64,000 nucleotides of DNA from Candidatus Obscuribacterales bacterium (GTDB taxonomy: Bacteria; Cyanobacteriota; Vampirovibrionia; Obscuribacterales; Obscuribacteraceae): positions 248,001-312,000 of the forward strand of contig JAIETZ010000004.1 in NCBI GenBank assembly GCA_019744775.1, in the 5' to 3' direction. Positions 53,092 through 61,182 of this stretch are shown here, one piece after another. Position 1 is the stretch's first letter. Each line of letters opens with the position of its first letter. A program made the translations under genes and the position numbers. Below the pieces are notes generated by a model. The model was not told where the DNA came from. It saw only the letters and a program-made list of their open reading frames with translations, and did not search any database.

Positions 53092-55059
53092 ATGCCACGC
53101 AATTTACCGGTCGGCAACGGGACAGTGCTCGTCAACTTTGACGAGACATATACGATGCGGGATGTTTATTACCCGCACGTTGGCGAAACCAATCAAACCT
53201 TTGGTCATGCATCGAAGTTTGGAGTCTGGGTCGACGGCGAATTTGCCTGGATGGGTCCTGACTGGATTAAGGATCTCAGATACCTGGACGAGACTTTGGT
53301 CACCGATGTGCGCATGCGTCATGAACGCTTGGGCATTGAACTTATTTTTCATGACACTGTCGAATTTCACCTTTGGGTTGTCTTGCGTCATGTGACTGTA
53401 CGCGATCTCAGAGGTCAAAAGCGCGATGTACGTCTCTTTTTCAATCATGACTTTCATATTTCTGAAAATGATGTCGGCGATACGGCTTATTACGATCCGG
53501 CAAGCCAATCGGTAATTCACTACAAACGTGATCGTTGGTTTTTGATCAATACCTTCAATGGACAGTCAGGCGTGCAACAATTTGCCTGCGGAAAAAAAGA
53601 ATTTGACTGTTTGGAAGGCACCTGGAAAGACGCTGAAGACGGACAACTTTCCGGCAGTCCTATTGCGCAAGGTTCAGTTGATTCAACAGTAGGCATCAAT
53701 CTCACCGTTGAGCCAAACGGCCAAGCCGAAGCATACGAATGGGTCTGTTTTGGTATCAACTACGACAAAGTCATAAAGTTAGATTCCATAGTTAGACGAA
53801 ATCCTGCCTTTTACATAAGAAGGACAAGAAATTATTGGCGGGTATGGGTCAATAAAGAGAATCACGAGTTTGGCGGATTGCCGGAAGACATCGTCGATCT
53901 TTACAAACGCAGTCTTTTAATTCTTCGTACCAACATTGATGACGGTGGCGCCATTATTGCGGGCAACGACGGAGACACGATAACTTTTGCGCGCGACACT
54001 TATTCCTATATGTGGCCGCGCGATGGAGCCTTATGTGCCTATGCCTTAGGACTGGCCGGCTTCAGGCAATTACCACAACGCTTCTTCGATTTTTGTTTGT
54101 CTGTGATTGGCGAAAAAGGTTATCTATTCCACAAATACAATCCTGATGAAACTGTGGCGTCCAGTTGGTTACCATGGTTTCGCAATAGCGTACCGGAACT
54201 TCCCATTCAAGAAGACGAGACAGCGTTAGTTGTCTGGGCATTGTGGAAACACTTCAGGCGTTTTCGTGAAGTAGAGGCATTGAAACCCCTATTCCGCAAA
54301 CTGATCATCAACACTGCTGAATTTCTCATCGAGTATCGCGACAGCCAAACTCATTTGCCGCATCCGTCGTATGATCTTTGGGAAGAGCGTTATGGTGTGC
54401 ATCTATTTACTGTTGCTTCGGTAATCGGCGCACTAGAAGCAGCTTCCAACTTCGCCTATGAATTTGGTGAAGACGAAGCAAGCGCCCGCTTTAGGAAGTC
54501 CTCCGAAGAAGTACGCGAAGCAATGATCAAATACATGTGGAACGAAAAGGAAAATCGCTTTGCCCGTATGGCGACTCGCTCCGGTGACGGCTACGAACTC
54601 GACATGACACCGGATGCGGCCAATTATGGCTTGTTCGCTTTTGGTGCTTTACCGGCAGATCATCCAAAAGTTGCCTCCACAATGAAGGCAATTGAAGATG
54701 AGCTCTGGGTCAAGACCGACATTGGCGGCATCGCTCGCTACAAAAACGATCTTTACTATCAAGTCTCCCAAGACACGGACAAGATTCCAGGTAACCCCTG
54801 GTTTATCTGCACAATGTGGCTGGCACAATATCGGATAGCCACGGCTAAGTCAGAAGCCGACTTGGACAAAGCCCTGGACATCATTAAATGGGTGAAAAGC
54901 CACGCCCTGCCTTCCGGAGTGCTTGCCGAACAAGTTCATCCGTACACCGGTGAACCTCTATCGGTCGCCCCACTTTCATGGAGCCATGCTACCTTAGTTA
55001 TGTGTGTTCATGAATATCTCGGTAAGCTGAAAGCCCTGAAGGACAAAGCGGCAAAATGA
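53092..55059 (+). CDS. Glycoside hydrolase family 15 (glucoamylase/trehalase-like)
   Basis: This 655-residue enzyme lacks a signal peptide, so it is probably cytoplasmic and acts on stored glucans or trehalose-type sugars. The N-terminal ~270 residues form the beta-sandwich domain (MRDVYYPHVGETNQTFGH). The (alpha/alpha)6 barrel starts at DLYKRSLLILRTNIDDGG and has YMWPRDGALCAYALG. The candidate catalytic acid is E431 or E432 in YDLWEERYGVHLFT and the base is E613 in VLAEQVHPYTGEP. AAGGAG lies five bases upstream of the ATG. It overlaps the Ppx/GppA gene by 4 bases (ATGA), so the two are coupled. Confidence 0.92.
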   Translation: MPRNLPVGNGTVLVNFDETYTMRDVYYPHVGETNQTFGHASKFGVWVDGEFAWMGPDWIKDLRYLDETLVTDVRMRHERLGIELIFHDTVEFHLWVVLRHVTVRDLRGQKRDVRLFFNHDFHISENDVGDTAYYDPASQSVIHYKRDRWFLINTFNGQSGVQQFACGKKEFDCLEGTWKDAEDGQLSGSPIAQGSVDSTVGINLTVEPNGQAEAYEWVCFGINYDKVIKLDSIVRRNPAFYIRRTRNYWRVWVNKENHEFGGLPEDIVDLYKRSLLILRTNIDDGGAIIAGNDGDTITFARDTYSYMWPRDGALCAYALGLAGFRQLPQRFFDFCLSVIGEKGYLFHKYNPDETVASSWLPWFRNSVPELPIQEDETALVVWALWKHFRRFREVEALKPLFRKLIINTAEFLIEYRDSQTHLPHPSYDLWEERYGVHLFTVASVIGALEAASNFAYEFGEDEASARFRKSSEEVREAMIKYMWNEKENRFARMATRSGDGYELDMTPDAANYGLFAFGALPADHPKVASTMKAIEDELWVKTDIGGIARYKNDLYYQVSQDTDKIPGNPWFICTMWLAQYRIATAKSEADLDKALDIIKWVKSHALPSGVLAEQVHPYTGEPLSVAPLSWSHATLVMCVHEYLGKLKALKDKAAK

Positions 55060-56723
55060 CCAGAGACACAACCAAAGAGAATGCCAAAAATTTTCCTGTG
55101 TTAGACGAACTGCACGACGCTGACGATTTAAGACTGAAAGAAGGTCCGGTGTTGGCCTGCATCGACATGGGCACCAACTCTTTTCACATGATTGTCTGCC
55201 GAGCATCGCACGAGCACAACCATTTTGAAGTCATTACTCGCATGCGCGAAGCGGTCCCATTCTTCCGCACTTCACTAACCGAGCACGTCATTGATCCCGA
55301 ATCAGAAAAACATGCCATTCGCATTTTGCGCCGCATGCGTGACCACGCTCACGAAAAAGGCGCGCGCACAATAACGGCAGTAGCAACATCAGCCGTACGC
55401 GAATCCCGCAACGGAGCCGAGCTTCTCCGCAAGATTCGCCAAGAGCTAAATATTGACGCTAAGCGCATCTCCGGCCGAGAAGAAGCACGACTAATTTATT
55501 TGGGTGTTCTTTGGCGGTTACCGAAACTCACAGGACAGTTTGCAATTGTCGACATCGGCGGCGGTAGCACGGAAATTATCGTAGCCGATCGCGCGCGCAC
55601 GATATTTTCTGAGTCCTACAAGTTAGGCGCTGCGCGTTTGACAGCTCAGTATTTTCCAAAAGACAAAGTTACACCAGAAGCGTTGGCGGCACTTCACGAT
55701 GAAGTACGCGGCATGTTGCGTCCCTGTGCAGTGCAAATAGCTGCTTGCGGCGGCTTCAATCAGTTAATTGGCACATCCGGCACTATCTCAGCGTTGGTGA
55801 AAATCAACAGAGCCATGCACAGCAAAGATAGTTCGTCCGACAAAGAACCAGTTCACGGAACTAAACTGACAATAAACAACCTTGAAAAAATAGTCGACTA
55901 CATTGAAAAGGCAAAGCTTGCCGGCATCAAGATAAAGGGTGTTAGCAACGACAGAGGCGCCACAATATTGGCTGGAGCAATTGTTTTGCTTGAGACCATG
56001 CGCTCATTAGGGGCAAACAGTCTTGAATATTGCGATGCGGCTTTGCGTGAGGGTGTAGTTGTCGACCGCTTCGTGCGTGGCGGCTGGTTAGAGTCTGGTC
56101 TTACCCAGCACCGAAATCCACGTGCCAACAGCGTTCACGAACTTTTGACCAAATATGGCAGCAGCAGCGAGCACACTTCGCAGGTAGCCAGGCTGGCGTT
56201 GGCAATTTTCGATCAGAGCCATGGCAAAATGCATCAATACGATGAAAGTGTCCGCGGTATCTTGTGGACTGCTGCCATGCTGCACGACATCGGCACCTTC
56301 ATTGCCCGCAAAGGACATCACAAACACTCGTTCTACCTTATTAAAAACGGCGGTCTCCTGGGACATTCCGAAGAAGAAATTGACCTCATCGCCTGCATTG
56401 CTCGCTACCACCGAGGCAACGAACCAAAAGAGTCTCATAGTGAATTCGCGGCACTAACTCTGGAAGAGCGTAAGCTAGTTGCCGATATGTCGGCAATATT
56501 GCGCATTGCCGAGGCGCTAGATCGCAGTCATCGCCAGATAGTCCGCTCAATCAAGTTGACTTTCGACAACGACAAGAAAAATAAGGGTCCCCAGCACTTG
56601 CTTATCAATGTCAGCACAACAAAAAATGCTGATACAGCGCCGGAATCCTGGGCATTTGAAGAGAAAAAACCCGTTTTTGAAAAGCAATTTGCCCTGACCG
56701 CTGAGCTGCAGTTTATAGACTAG
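55056..56723 (+). CDS. ppx: Ppx/GppA family exopolyphosphatase with HD-type C-terminus
   Basis: This 555-residue enzyme cleaves polyphosphate ends or pppGpp. The actin-like ATPase fold shows CIDMGTNSFHMIVC (phosphate-1), ATSAVRESRNG, GREEARLIYLG and VDIGGGSTEIIV (phosphate-2). The C-terminal domain is HD-like (MLHDIGTFIARKGHHKHSFY, then IARYHRG), as in long Ppx proteins. The first ~30 residues are a charged leader before the fold. It is translationally coupled to the GH15 gene, linking glucan breakdown and polyphosphate turnover. Polyphosphate storage is reported for Candidatus Obscuribacter; the link here is inference. The 3' end overlaps the opposite gene by 11 bases. Confidence 0.9.
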   Translation: MTRDTTKENAKNFPVLDELHDADDLRLKEGPVLACIDMGTNSFHMIVCRASHEHNHFEVITRMREAVPFFRTSLTEHVIDPESEKHAIRILRRMRDHAHEKGARTITAVATSAVRESRNGAELLRKIRQELNIDAKRISGREEARLIYLGVLWRLPKLTGQFAIVDIGGGSTEIIVADRARTIFSESYKLGAARLTAQYFPKDKVTPEALAALHDEVRGMLRPCAVQIAACGGFNQLIGTSGTISALVKINRAMHSKDSSSDKEPVHGTKLTINNLEKIVDYIEKAKLAGIKIKGVSNDRGATILAGAIVLLETMRSLGANSLEYCDAALREGVVVDRFVRGGWLESGLTQHRNPRANSVHELLTKYGSSSEHTSQVARLALAIFDQSHGKMHQYDESVRGILWTAAMLHDIGTFIARKGHHKHSFYLIKNGGLLGHSEEEIDLIACIARYHRGNEPKESHSEFAALTLEERKLVADMSAILRIAEALDRSHRQIVRSIKLTFDNDKKNKGPQHLLINVSTTKNADTAPESWAFEEKKPVFEKQFALTAELQFID

Positions 56724-57351
56724 CTTTCAGTCCACTGTGTTCGGCTGCAACTTTGCTTTGCTCTTTTTCAGCAGCTTTCTTCACGTTGCTGAGACGTCTC
56801 TGCAATTTCTTGCTGGTGATGTCGTCCATAAACATACGTGGCACGTTCAAGCCCAAATCAACGTAAGAAGTTAGCGTCAACTCGCTGCAACGGTTGCTAT
56901 CCAGCGGAGTAATTTCCCAGCTGCCTTCCATTGCTTTGAAATGGTCGGACTTGAGCAACTTGTACTCAATTTTGTGATTCTCCACTTCCTTATTGCTCAT
57001 CACACAAACCGCTGTTCCAATGACAGGCAGAATGGCGAATTTTTGCTCGAGAGTGACTTCGGGTCCGTTCTGGCTTAGGACTTTGCTGTAAGCCAAGTCA
57101 GGATCGTGACTTCTTTCTTCGTGGATGGCTCGCCAGACAACTTCAGGGGTGGCATGTATATGGATAGATGCCGCCATGGAATTGCCACCGGCTTGTCTTG
57201 GTTTTTTAGATACTTTAGCTTCTTCACTAGCTTGAGCAATTCGGCAATAGCTTTTTGCGAATTCCTGATTGGGTTTAGTCTTAGCCTCGGCAGCAAACAT
57301 GCTACCCAGCAATACTACGCCCGTTGCCAAAGCAACAATTGTGCTCTTCAT
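56713..57351 (-). CDS. Exported SRPBCC-like (START-fold) protein
   Basis: This 212-residue protein has a signal peptide (MKSTIVALATGVVLLGSMFA, cut near AEA). From about residue 58 it resembles the polyketide-cyclase/SRPBCC fold: ASIHIHATPEVVWRAIHEER is the typical first strand and helix, followed by alternating strands (GSWEITPLDSNRCSELTLTS) and a long C-terminal helix. Such folds bind hydrophobic ligands such as lipids or quinones. GAGG lies seven bases before the ATG. It is convergent with ppx. The ligand is unknown. Confidence 0.72.
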   Translation of the reverse strand: MKSTIVALATGVVLLGSMFAAEAKTKPNQEFAKSYCRIAQASEEAKVSKKPRQAGGNSMAASIHIHATPEVVWRAIHEERSHDPDLAYSKVLSQNGPEVTLEQKFAILPVIGTAVCVMSNKEVENHKIEYKLLKSDHFKAMEGSWEITPLDSNRCSELTLTSYVDLGLNVPRMFMDDITSKKLQRRLSNVKKAAEKEQSKVAAEHSGLKASL

Positions 57352-57433
57352 TAGATTACCTCAACCGCTTTATGTTTACCGCGCAAAAAATAACACCGCT
57401 TGGCTCAGCTCGAAGCACTTTTATTCAGCATAC

Positions 57434-57450
57434 TTCAAGCGACTCTTGAA
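57434..57450. promoter_or_regulatory. Small perfect inverted repeat between two minus-strand genes
   Basis: TTCAAG (57434-57439) and CTTGAA (57445-57450) flank CGACT in the 174-base gap upstream of the exported SRPBCC gene. A related ACGCTTGAAAAG lies at about 57470. It is short enough to arise by chance and is listed as a weak operator candidate. Confidence 0.2.
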
Positions 57451-57525
57451 ATGTTATGTATAGCAAATCGACGCTTGAAAAGTCAATTTGTGCCCGAAAT
57501 TAGATAAGTTTCCAAAAGACTCGAA

Positions 57526-58173
57526 TTACACGCCCAGTGGGATAAAGACAGGTACCAGTCGGCGCCACTTTAATTCTTCAGCATACTGTTTGTACTGTTC
57601 ACCAAACGTCTTAATTAGGAGCTGTTCTTCATATTTGGCTCTATTGAGCCAAAGTGGAGCAACTAAACAAACGGTTAGCAAAACAGCCGGCAAGCTCAAG
57701 CAAGCGATGGATGTACCGAGCAAAGACTGGATGATGCCGGAATAAGCCGGGTGCATAACCACTCCCAACAGACCGTCCTTGCGAATAGTCTGATTGTGGA
57801 GAACCTCAGCATCTGTCGAGAATGACTCGCCCAACGAGTACCAGCCGCCGATCATGAATATCAAGCCGCTGACGAAAATTGCCACGCCGAGCCAAGAAAT
57901 AGCATCTTGGGCAGCTTCCGGCAGGAGGGCAGCTTGAGTCAAAAGCGGTGCGATATCCCAATTCAAAACTCCGTCACGGCAGAGGTGGGCAGGAATAATA
58001 ATGAGTACCGTCAACAAAGAAGCCATTTGAGGAGCACGTTGAATAATATAGTTGTGCTCGTAGATTTTTCCTTTTCCGCGTCTGGAAAATCCTCTGTAGA
58101 GGACTGGCGTTGCGGCACAAATGCCGATTAGGACAAGAACAAGGGTTATTACAGTTGATAGATGAAAGTGCAT
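57526..58173 (-). CDS. Isoprenylcysteine carboxyl methyltransferase-like membrane protein
   Basis: This 215-residue integral membrane protein has about five hydrophobic helices. The C-terminal half matches the ICMT/PEMT-type methyltransferase family: GLLGVVMHPAYSGIIQSLLG and NRAKYEEQLLIKTFGEQYKQ, where the conserved His-Pro and Glu-Glu contribute to S-adenosylmethionine binding. Bacterial relatives methylate lipids or have unknown substrates. GAGG lies six bases before the ATG. It is 25 bases downstream of the DUF1571-like gene, so both may share a transcript. Confidence 0.78.
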   Translation of the reverse strand: MHFHLSTVITLVLVLIGICAATPVLYRGFSRRGKGKIYEHNYIIQRAPQMASLLTVLIIIPAHLCRDGVLNWDIAPLLTQAALLPEAAQDAISWLGVAIFVSGLIFMIGGWYSLGESFSTDAEVLHNQTIRKDGLLGVVMHPAYSGIIQSLLGTSIACLSLPAVLLTVCLVAPLWLNRAKYEEQLLIKTFGEQYKQYAEELKWRRLVPVFIPLGV

Positions 58174-58198
58174 TGTTTCCTCAGCAGCAATTTGTAGA

Positions 58199-58960
58199 TT
58201 ATAGCTTAAACACGCTGTCAGCTATTCCAGGATTGAGTCGGACATTTTTCCAAAGGGAATAGGTCCAAAGTTGTCCTTCCTGGTAATCGACCCAATAGCA
58301 GGGCAATAAGTTCCCTGGGTCAACAGCAATTCGCTTCCAAAGTCTCTTCGGAGAAGTTTCATAGAGTTCAACAACGAAGTATTTCTTTCCATCTTGCCAC
58401 TCAACAGGGTCAGAGGTGACTTTGCTAATTTTTCCGTCGTTATAAACATATTTTTTTAGGGCTTGAGCCAATGAGAGAAAGTCCGAATCTACCATCGGCC
58501 AACCATTGATGCTCAGCAAGTAACTTGAGCGATCGGAGACTGTGCCGGAAAAGATGGATAGCACACCGCCCAAATGTCCTTTTACTTTGCCTGGTTGTGT
58601 CATTACGGCAACAGATCCGTCATTAGCTCCATCGGTTACTTCAATACGCATTTTGCGAGGCTTTTTATAATTCAAGTTGCCGCGCTGGCTTATTACCCGG
58701 CTCTTCTTAAAGACGTTCATTTCATAGAGAAACGAGTAGTCATTCAGGTCATCAGCTGCCTTGACCATACGATCAATGAAGGGCTTGCCGTCTTTGTCGG
58801 CATCACTGGTATATTGCTTAGCTGCCATTTGTTTGACTAAGGACCATGTGCCATTTTGCGAGTCAACATCAGCGGCTGCGCAGGCAGGGATGAGAGTCGT
58901 CCAGCCGACAGTGGCAAGAATTACTAGTAGGTAGCCGATATATCGCAAATTTCTGCTCAT
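58199..58960 (-). CDS. Exported LolA-like/DUF1571 family protein
   Basis: From ATG 58960 this is a 253-residue protein with an N-terminal hydrophobic signal (YIGYLLVILATVGWTTLIPA). The mature part has LolA-like strands: LNDYSFLYEMNVFKKSRVIS, GNLNYKKPRKMRIEVTDG and a C-terminal WKRIAVDPGNLLPCYWVDY. This fits DUF1571/LolA-like outer-surface lipid carriers, but the match is by pattern only. A TTG two codons earlier is in frame. AAAGG lies upstream. It probably acts in the periplasm. Confidence 0.65.
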   Translation of the reverse strand: MSRNLRYIGYLLVILATVGWTTLIPACAAADVDSQNGTWSLVKQMAAKQYTSDADKDGKPFIDRMVKAADDLNDYSFLYEMNVFKKSRVISQRGNLNYKKPRKMRIEVTDGANDGSVAVMTQPGKVKGHLGGVLSIFSGTVSDRSSYLLSINGWPMVDSDFLSLAQALKKYVYNDGKISKVTSDPVEWQDGKKYFVVELYETSPKRLWKRIAVDPGNLLPCYWVDYQEGQLWTYSLWKNVRLNPGIADSVFKL

Positions 58961-59151
58961 AAACAATTGACGCCTTTGGTAGCCGCTGGCTACATTATTT
59001 CATAGTGTTGGCACCGAGTATGAAACACTGCTCAAACTGACGTTAGAAATAGTTGCCAAGAGCCCATTTCAGTGGGATTTTCAACAATTCGAGCGGGTAT
59101 AGTCATCTTAGTCCCAGAAAGGCTTCGCCGCCCGAAAGGCTTTCCTCAACG

Positions 59152-60006
59152 ATGGAAAAGACAAATAAAGTAACCATTTCCAGCTATCAGGCAACTGACG
59201 GCACGACCCTTTCTTACAGATATTGGGCAGGACGCCCCGGCAGACCGGTGTTGGTCCAACTGCACGGAATAGAAGGGCATAGCGAGTGGCTGGAACCTAC
59301 AGCCAATATTCTTAATGACGAAGGGATGACAATTTATGCCCCGGATAGGCGCGGGTCGGGGCTCAACAAAGAAAACAGAGGGCACTTCACCAGCAATAAA
59401 CAACTGCTTTCAGACGTCCAGGAGATGCTCTATATCGCATCCAAAGAAGATGGACCCTTGTTTCTTGTAGGCAATTGCTGGGGAGCTAAGCCGGCGGTTG
59501 TACTCATTAGTCAGTGGCAGCAAGGCAAAGTCGAATTACCCAATATCAGTGGACTCATTTTGACGTCACCGGCGCTGGTTACAAAAGCTGATCTAACTTT
59601 CCCCCAAAAGATAAAGGTCGCTTTTGAATGGATCTTTGGCATCAAATCGCCTATTGCCATTCCGCTCACACCGGAAATGCTCACGGACAACAAGCCATAT
59701 CTCGATTACATCATTTCTGATCCTAATCGATTGACGGAAGCAACCGCAGCCTTTTTCGCACAGACATTTTTCCTCACTGAGACTGCCAAAAGACAAGCTA
59801 GTAAAATAAGTCTGCCCTTGCTTGTCATGCAAGCAGGACGTGATGACATCGTCGACACGGCAGCTATCGAAAAATGGTTTTCACAGGCGTCATCGACAGA
59901 TAAAACCTACAAGAATTTTTCCTGGATGGCACACAGTCTTGATTTCGACGTAAAAGCTGATGAATACCTAGATTTACTAATTAACTGGATCAACCAACAT
60001 TCATGA
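59152..60006 (+). CDS. Alpha/beta hydrolase with a cysteine in the nucleophile elbow
   Basis: This 284-residue soluble hydrolase is of the lysophospholipase/monoglyceride-lipase type. It has the oxyanion segment VLVQLHGIEGHSEWL, APDRRGSGLN, and the nucleophile elbow VGNCWGAKP, where the central residue is C109 rather than Ser. The acid is probably the Asp in QAGRDDIVDT and the His is in WMAHSLDFD. The start at ATG 59152 is chosen because the upstream open frame (to 59053) has no family character. Its stop overlaps the epimerase start by 4 bases. Confidence 0.8.
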   Translation: MEKTNKVTISSYQATDGTTLSYRYWAGRPGRPVLVQLHGIEGHSEWLEPTANILNDEGMTIYAPDRRGSGLNKENRGHFTSNKQLLSDVQEMLYIASKEDGPLFLVGNCWGAKPAVVLISQWQQGKVELPNISGLILTSPALVTKADLTFPQKIKVAFEWIFGIKSPIAIPLTPEMLTDNKPYLDYIISDPNRLTEATAAFFAQTFFLTETAKRQASKISLPLLVMQAGRDDIVDTAAIEKWFSQASSTDKTYKNFSWMAHSLDFDVKADEYLDLLINWINQHS

Positions 60007-61172
60007 ACATACAAAGAGTCGACGCATTTGTCATTCGCTTGCCGTTTCGATTTTCTTTCGGGCACAGCATCGCTTCAAGAGCATATTCCGACAACCTTAT
60101 CGTGCGTGTAGAGCTTGAAGATGGAAGTGTTGGCTTCGGCGAAGGCATTCCACGCGAGTATGTAACCGGCGAAACAATCGACGGTGCGCTTGTTGATGTG
60201 AGCACATTTGCCGCAAAACTACGCGGGCAAGATGCTGATGATTTTCACAGCGTCAAACAACTCATTCATGATCTGGCAGAAGAAGAAGGACTAAGTCAAC
60301 GTCGTTCAGGAGCAGCTTTTTGTGCTGTAGAGCTGGCGGTGTTGGATGCTTACGGCAAATCATTTAAAACGCCGGTGGCACTGGAACTGGGCGAAATTCA
60401 ACAAGAAAGTGTGCAGTACGGATCAGTCATACCATTCGGCAACAAGAAAATAATGGTGGCGCTTCTCTGGTTCTACAAGCTCTGGGGATTTAAGACAGTC
60501 AAGCTGAAAGTCGGCGGCACTCTTGAGGACGATTTGGCGAAATTGAAAATAGTGCGTCAAATAATGGGTGAAGATGCGATTATTCGCGTTGATGCAAATT
60601 GCGCCTGGGATGTGGAGCAAACTCTTACCGCAGCTGATAAATTCCAGGCATTCAACGTGGCTTCAATTGAACAGCCGATAAAAGCAGAAGATATTGATGG
60701 ACTGTCCAAAATCGTCGCCAATGTAAAGCAAGAGATAGTCGTCGACGAAAGTTTATGTACGCTCGCAGATGCTAAAGAATTGATTGCGAAAAGAGCCTGC
60801 GGCGCATTCAATATTCGTATTTCGAAAGTCGGCGGTTTGCTGTTGGCTCAGCAAATGGCGCAACTGGCCAGGCATTCGGGACTCAGCGTGCATATGGGCG
60901 CGCAAGTTGGCGAAAGTGCAATATTAACTGCGGCTGGTAGAATATTTGCTGCAATTGAGCCGCCGTGTAAAAACTACGAGGGGTCTAATAACAGTTGGCT
61001 GTTACAACAAGACATATCTCGTGAAAACTTAACAGTGTCCTTACGCGGAAGGGGCAATATAAAGTTAGCAGATGGCCTAGGCCTTAATATATTGCAAAAT
61101 CGAATAACAGGTCTTACACGGAAACAGATGCCAGATGCTCACGCGACCGATAAAGTGTCGCTCCCCAAGTAG
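60003..61172 (+). CDS. Enolase-superfamily enzyme (dipeptide epimerase/muconate cycloisomerase-like)
   Basis: This 389-residue enzyme has an N-terminal capping domain and a TIM barrel. Catalytic pattern: K167-L-K169 in KLKVGG, metal ligands D197 (RVDANCAW), E223 (SIEQP) and D248 (VVDESL), and K275 in RISKVGG. This two-lysine set with three acidic ligands fits the muconate-lactonising subgroup, in which Ala-Glu-type dipeptide epimerases and o-succinylbenzoate synthases fall. Substrate assignment is not possible by eye. It is coupled to the hydrolase upstream and followed 10 bases later by the second GH3 gene. Confidence 0.87.
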   Translation: MNIQRVDAFVIRLPFRFSFGHSIASRAYSDNLIVRVELEDGSVGFGEGIPREYVTGETIDGALVDVSTFAAKLRGQDADDFHSVKQLIHDLAEEEGLSQRRSGAAFCAVELAVLDAYGKSFKTPVALELGEIQQESVQYGSVIPFGNKKIMVALLWFYKLWGFKTVKLKVGGTLEDDLAKLKIVRQIMGEDAIIRVDANCAWDVEQTLTAADKFQAFNVASIEQPIKAEDIDGLSKIVANVKQEIVVDESLCTLADAKELIAKRACGAFNIRISKVGGLLLAQQMAQLARHSGLSVHMGAQVGESAILTAAGRIFAAIEPPCKNYEGSNNSWLLQQDISRENLTVSLRGRGNIKLADGLGLNILQNRITGLTRKQMPDAHATDKVSLPK

Positions 61173-61182
61173 AGGTTATAAG

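Noticed and set aside
59117-59144. Direct repeat GAAAGGCTT twice upstream of the hydrolase gene
   Set aside because: Two nine-base copies with no further context; probably chance.
59053-59151. N-terminal extension of the alpha/beta hydrolase
   Set aside because: The residues do not resemble the family and no binding site precedes the upstream codon; ATG 59152 gives a normal N-terminus.
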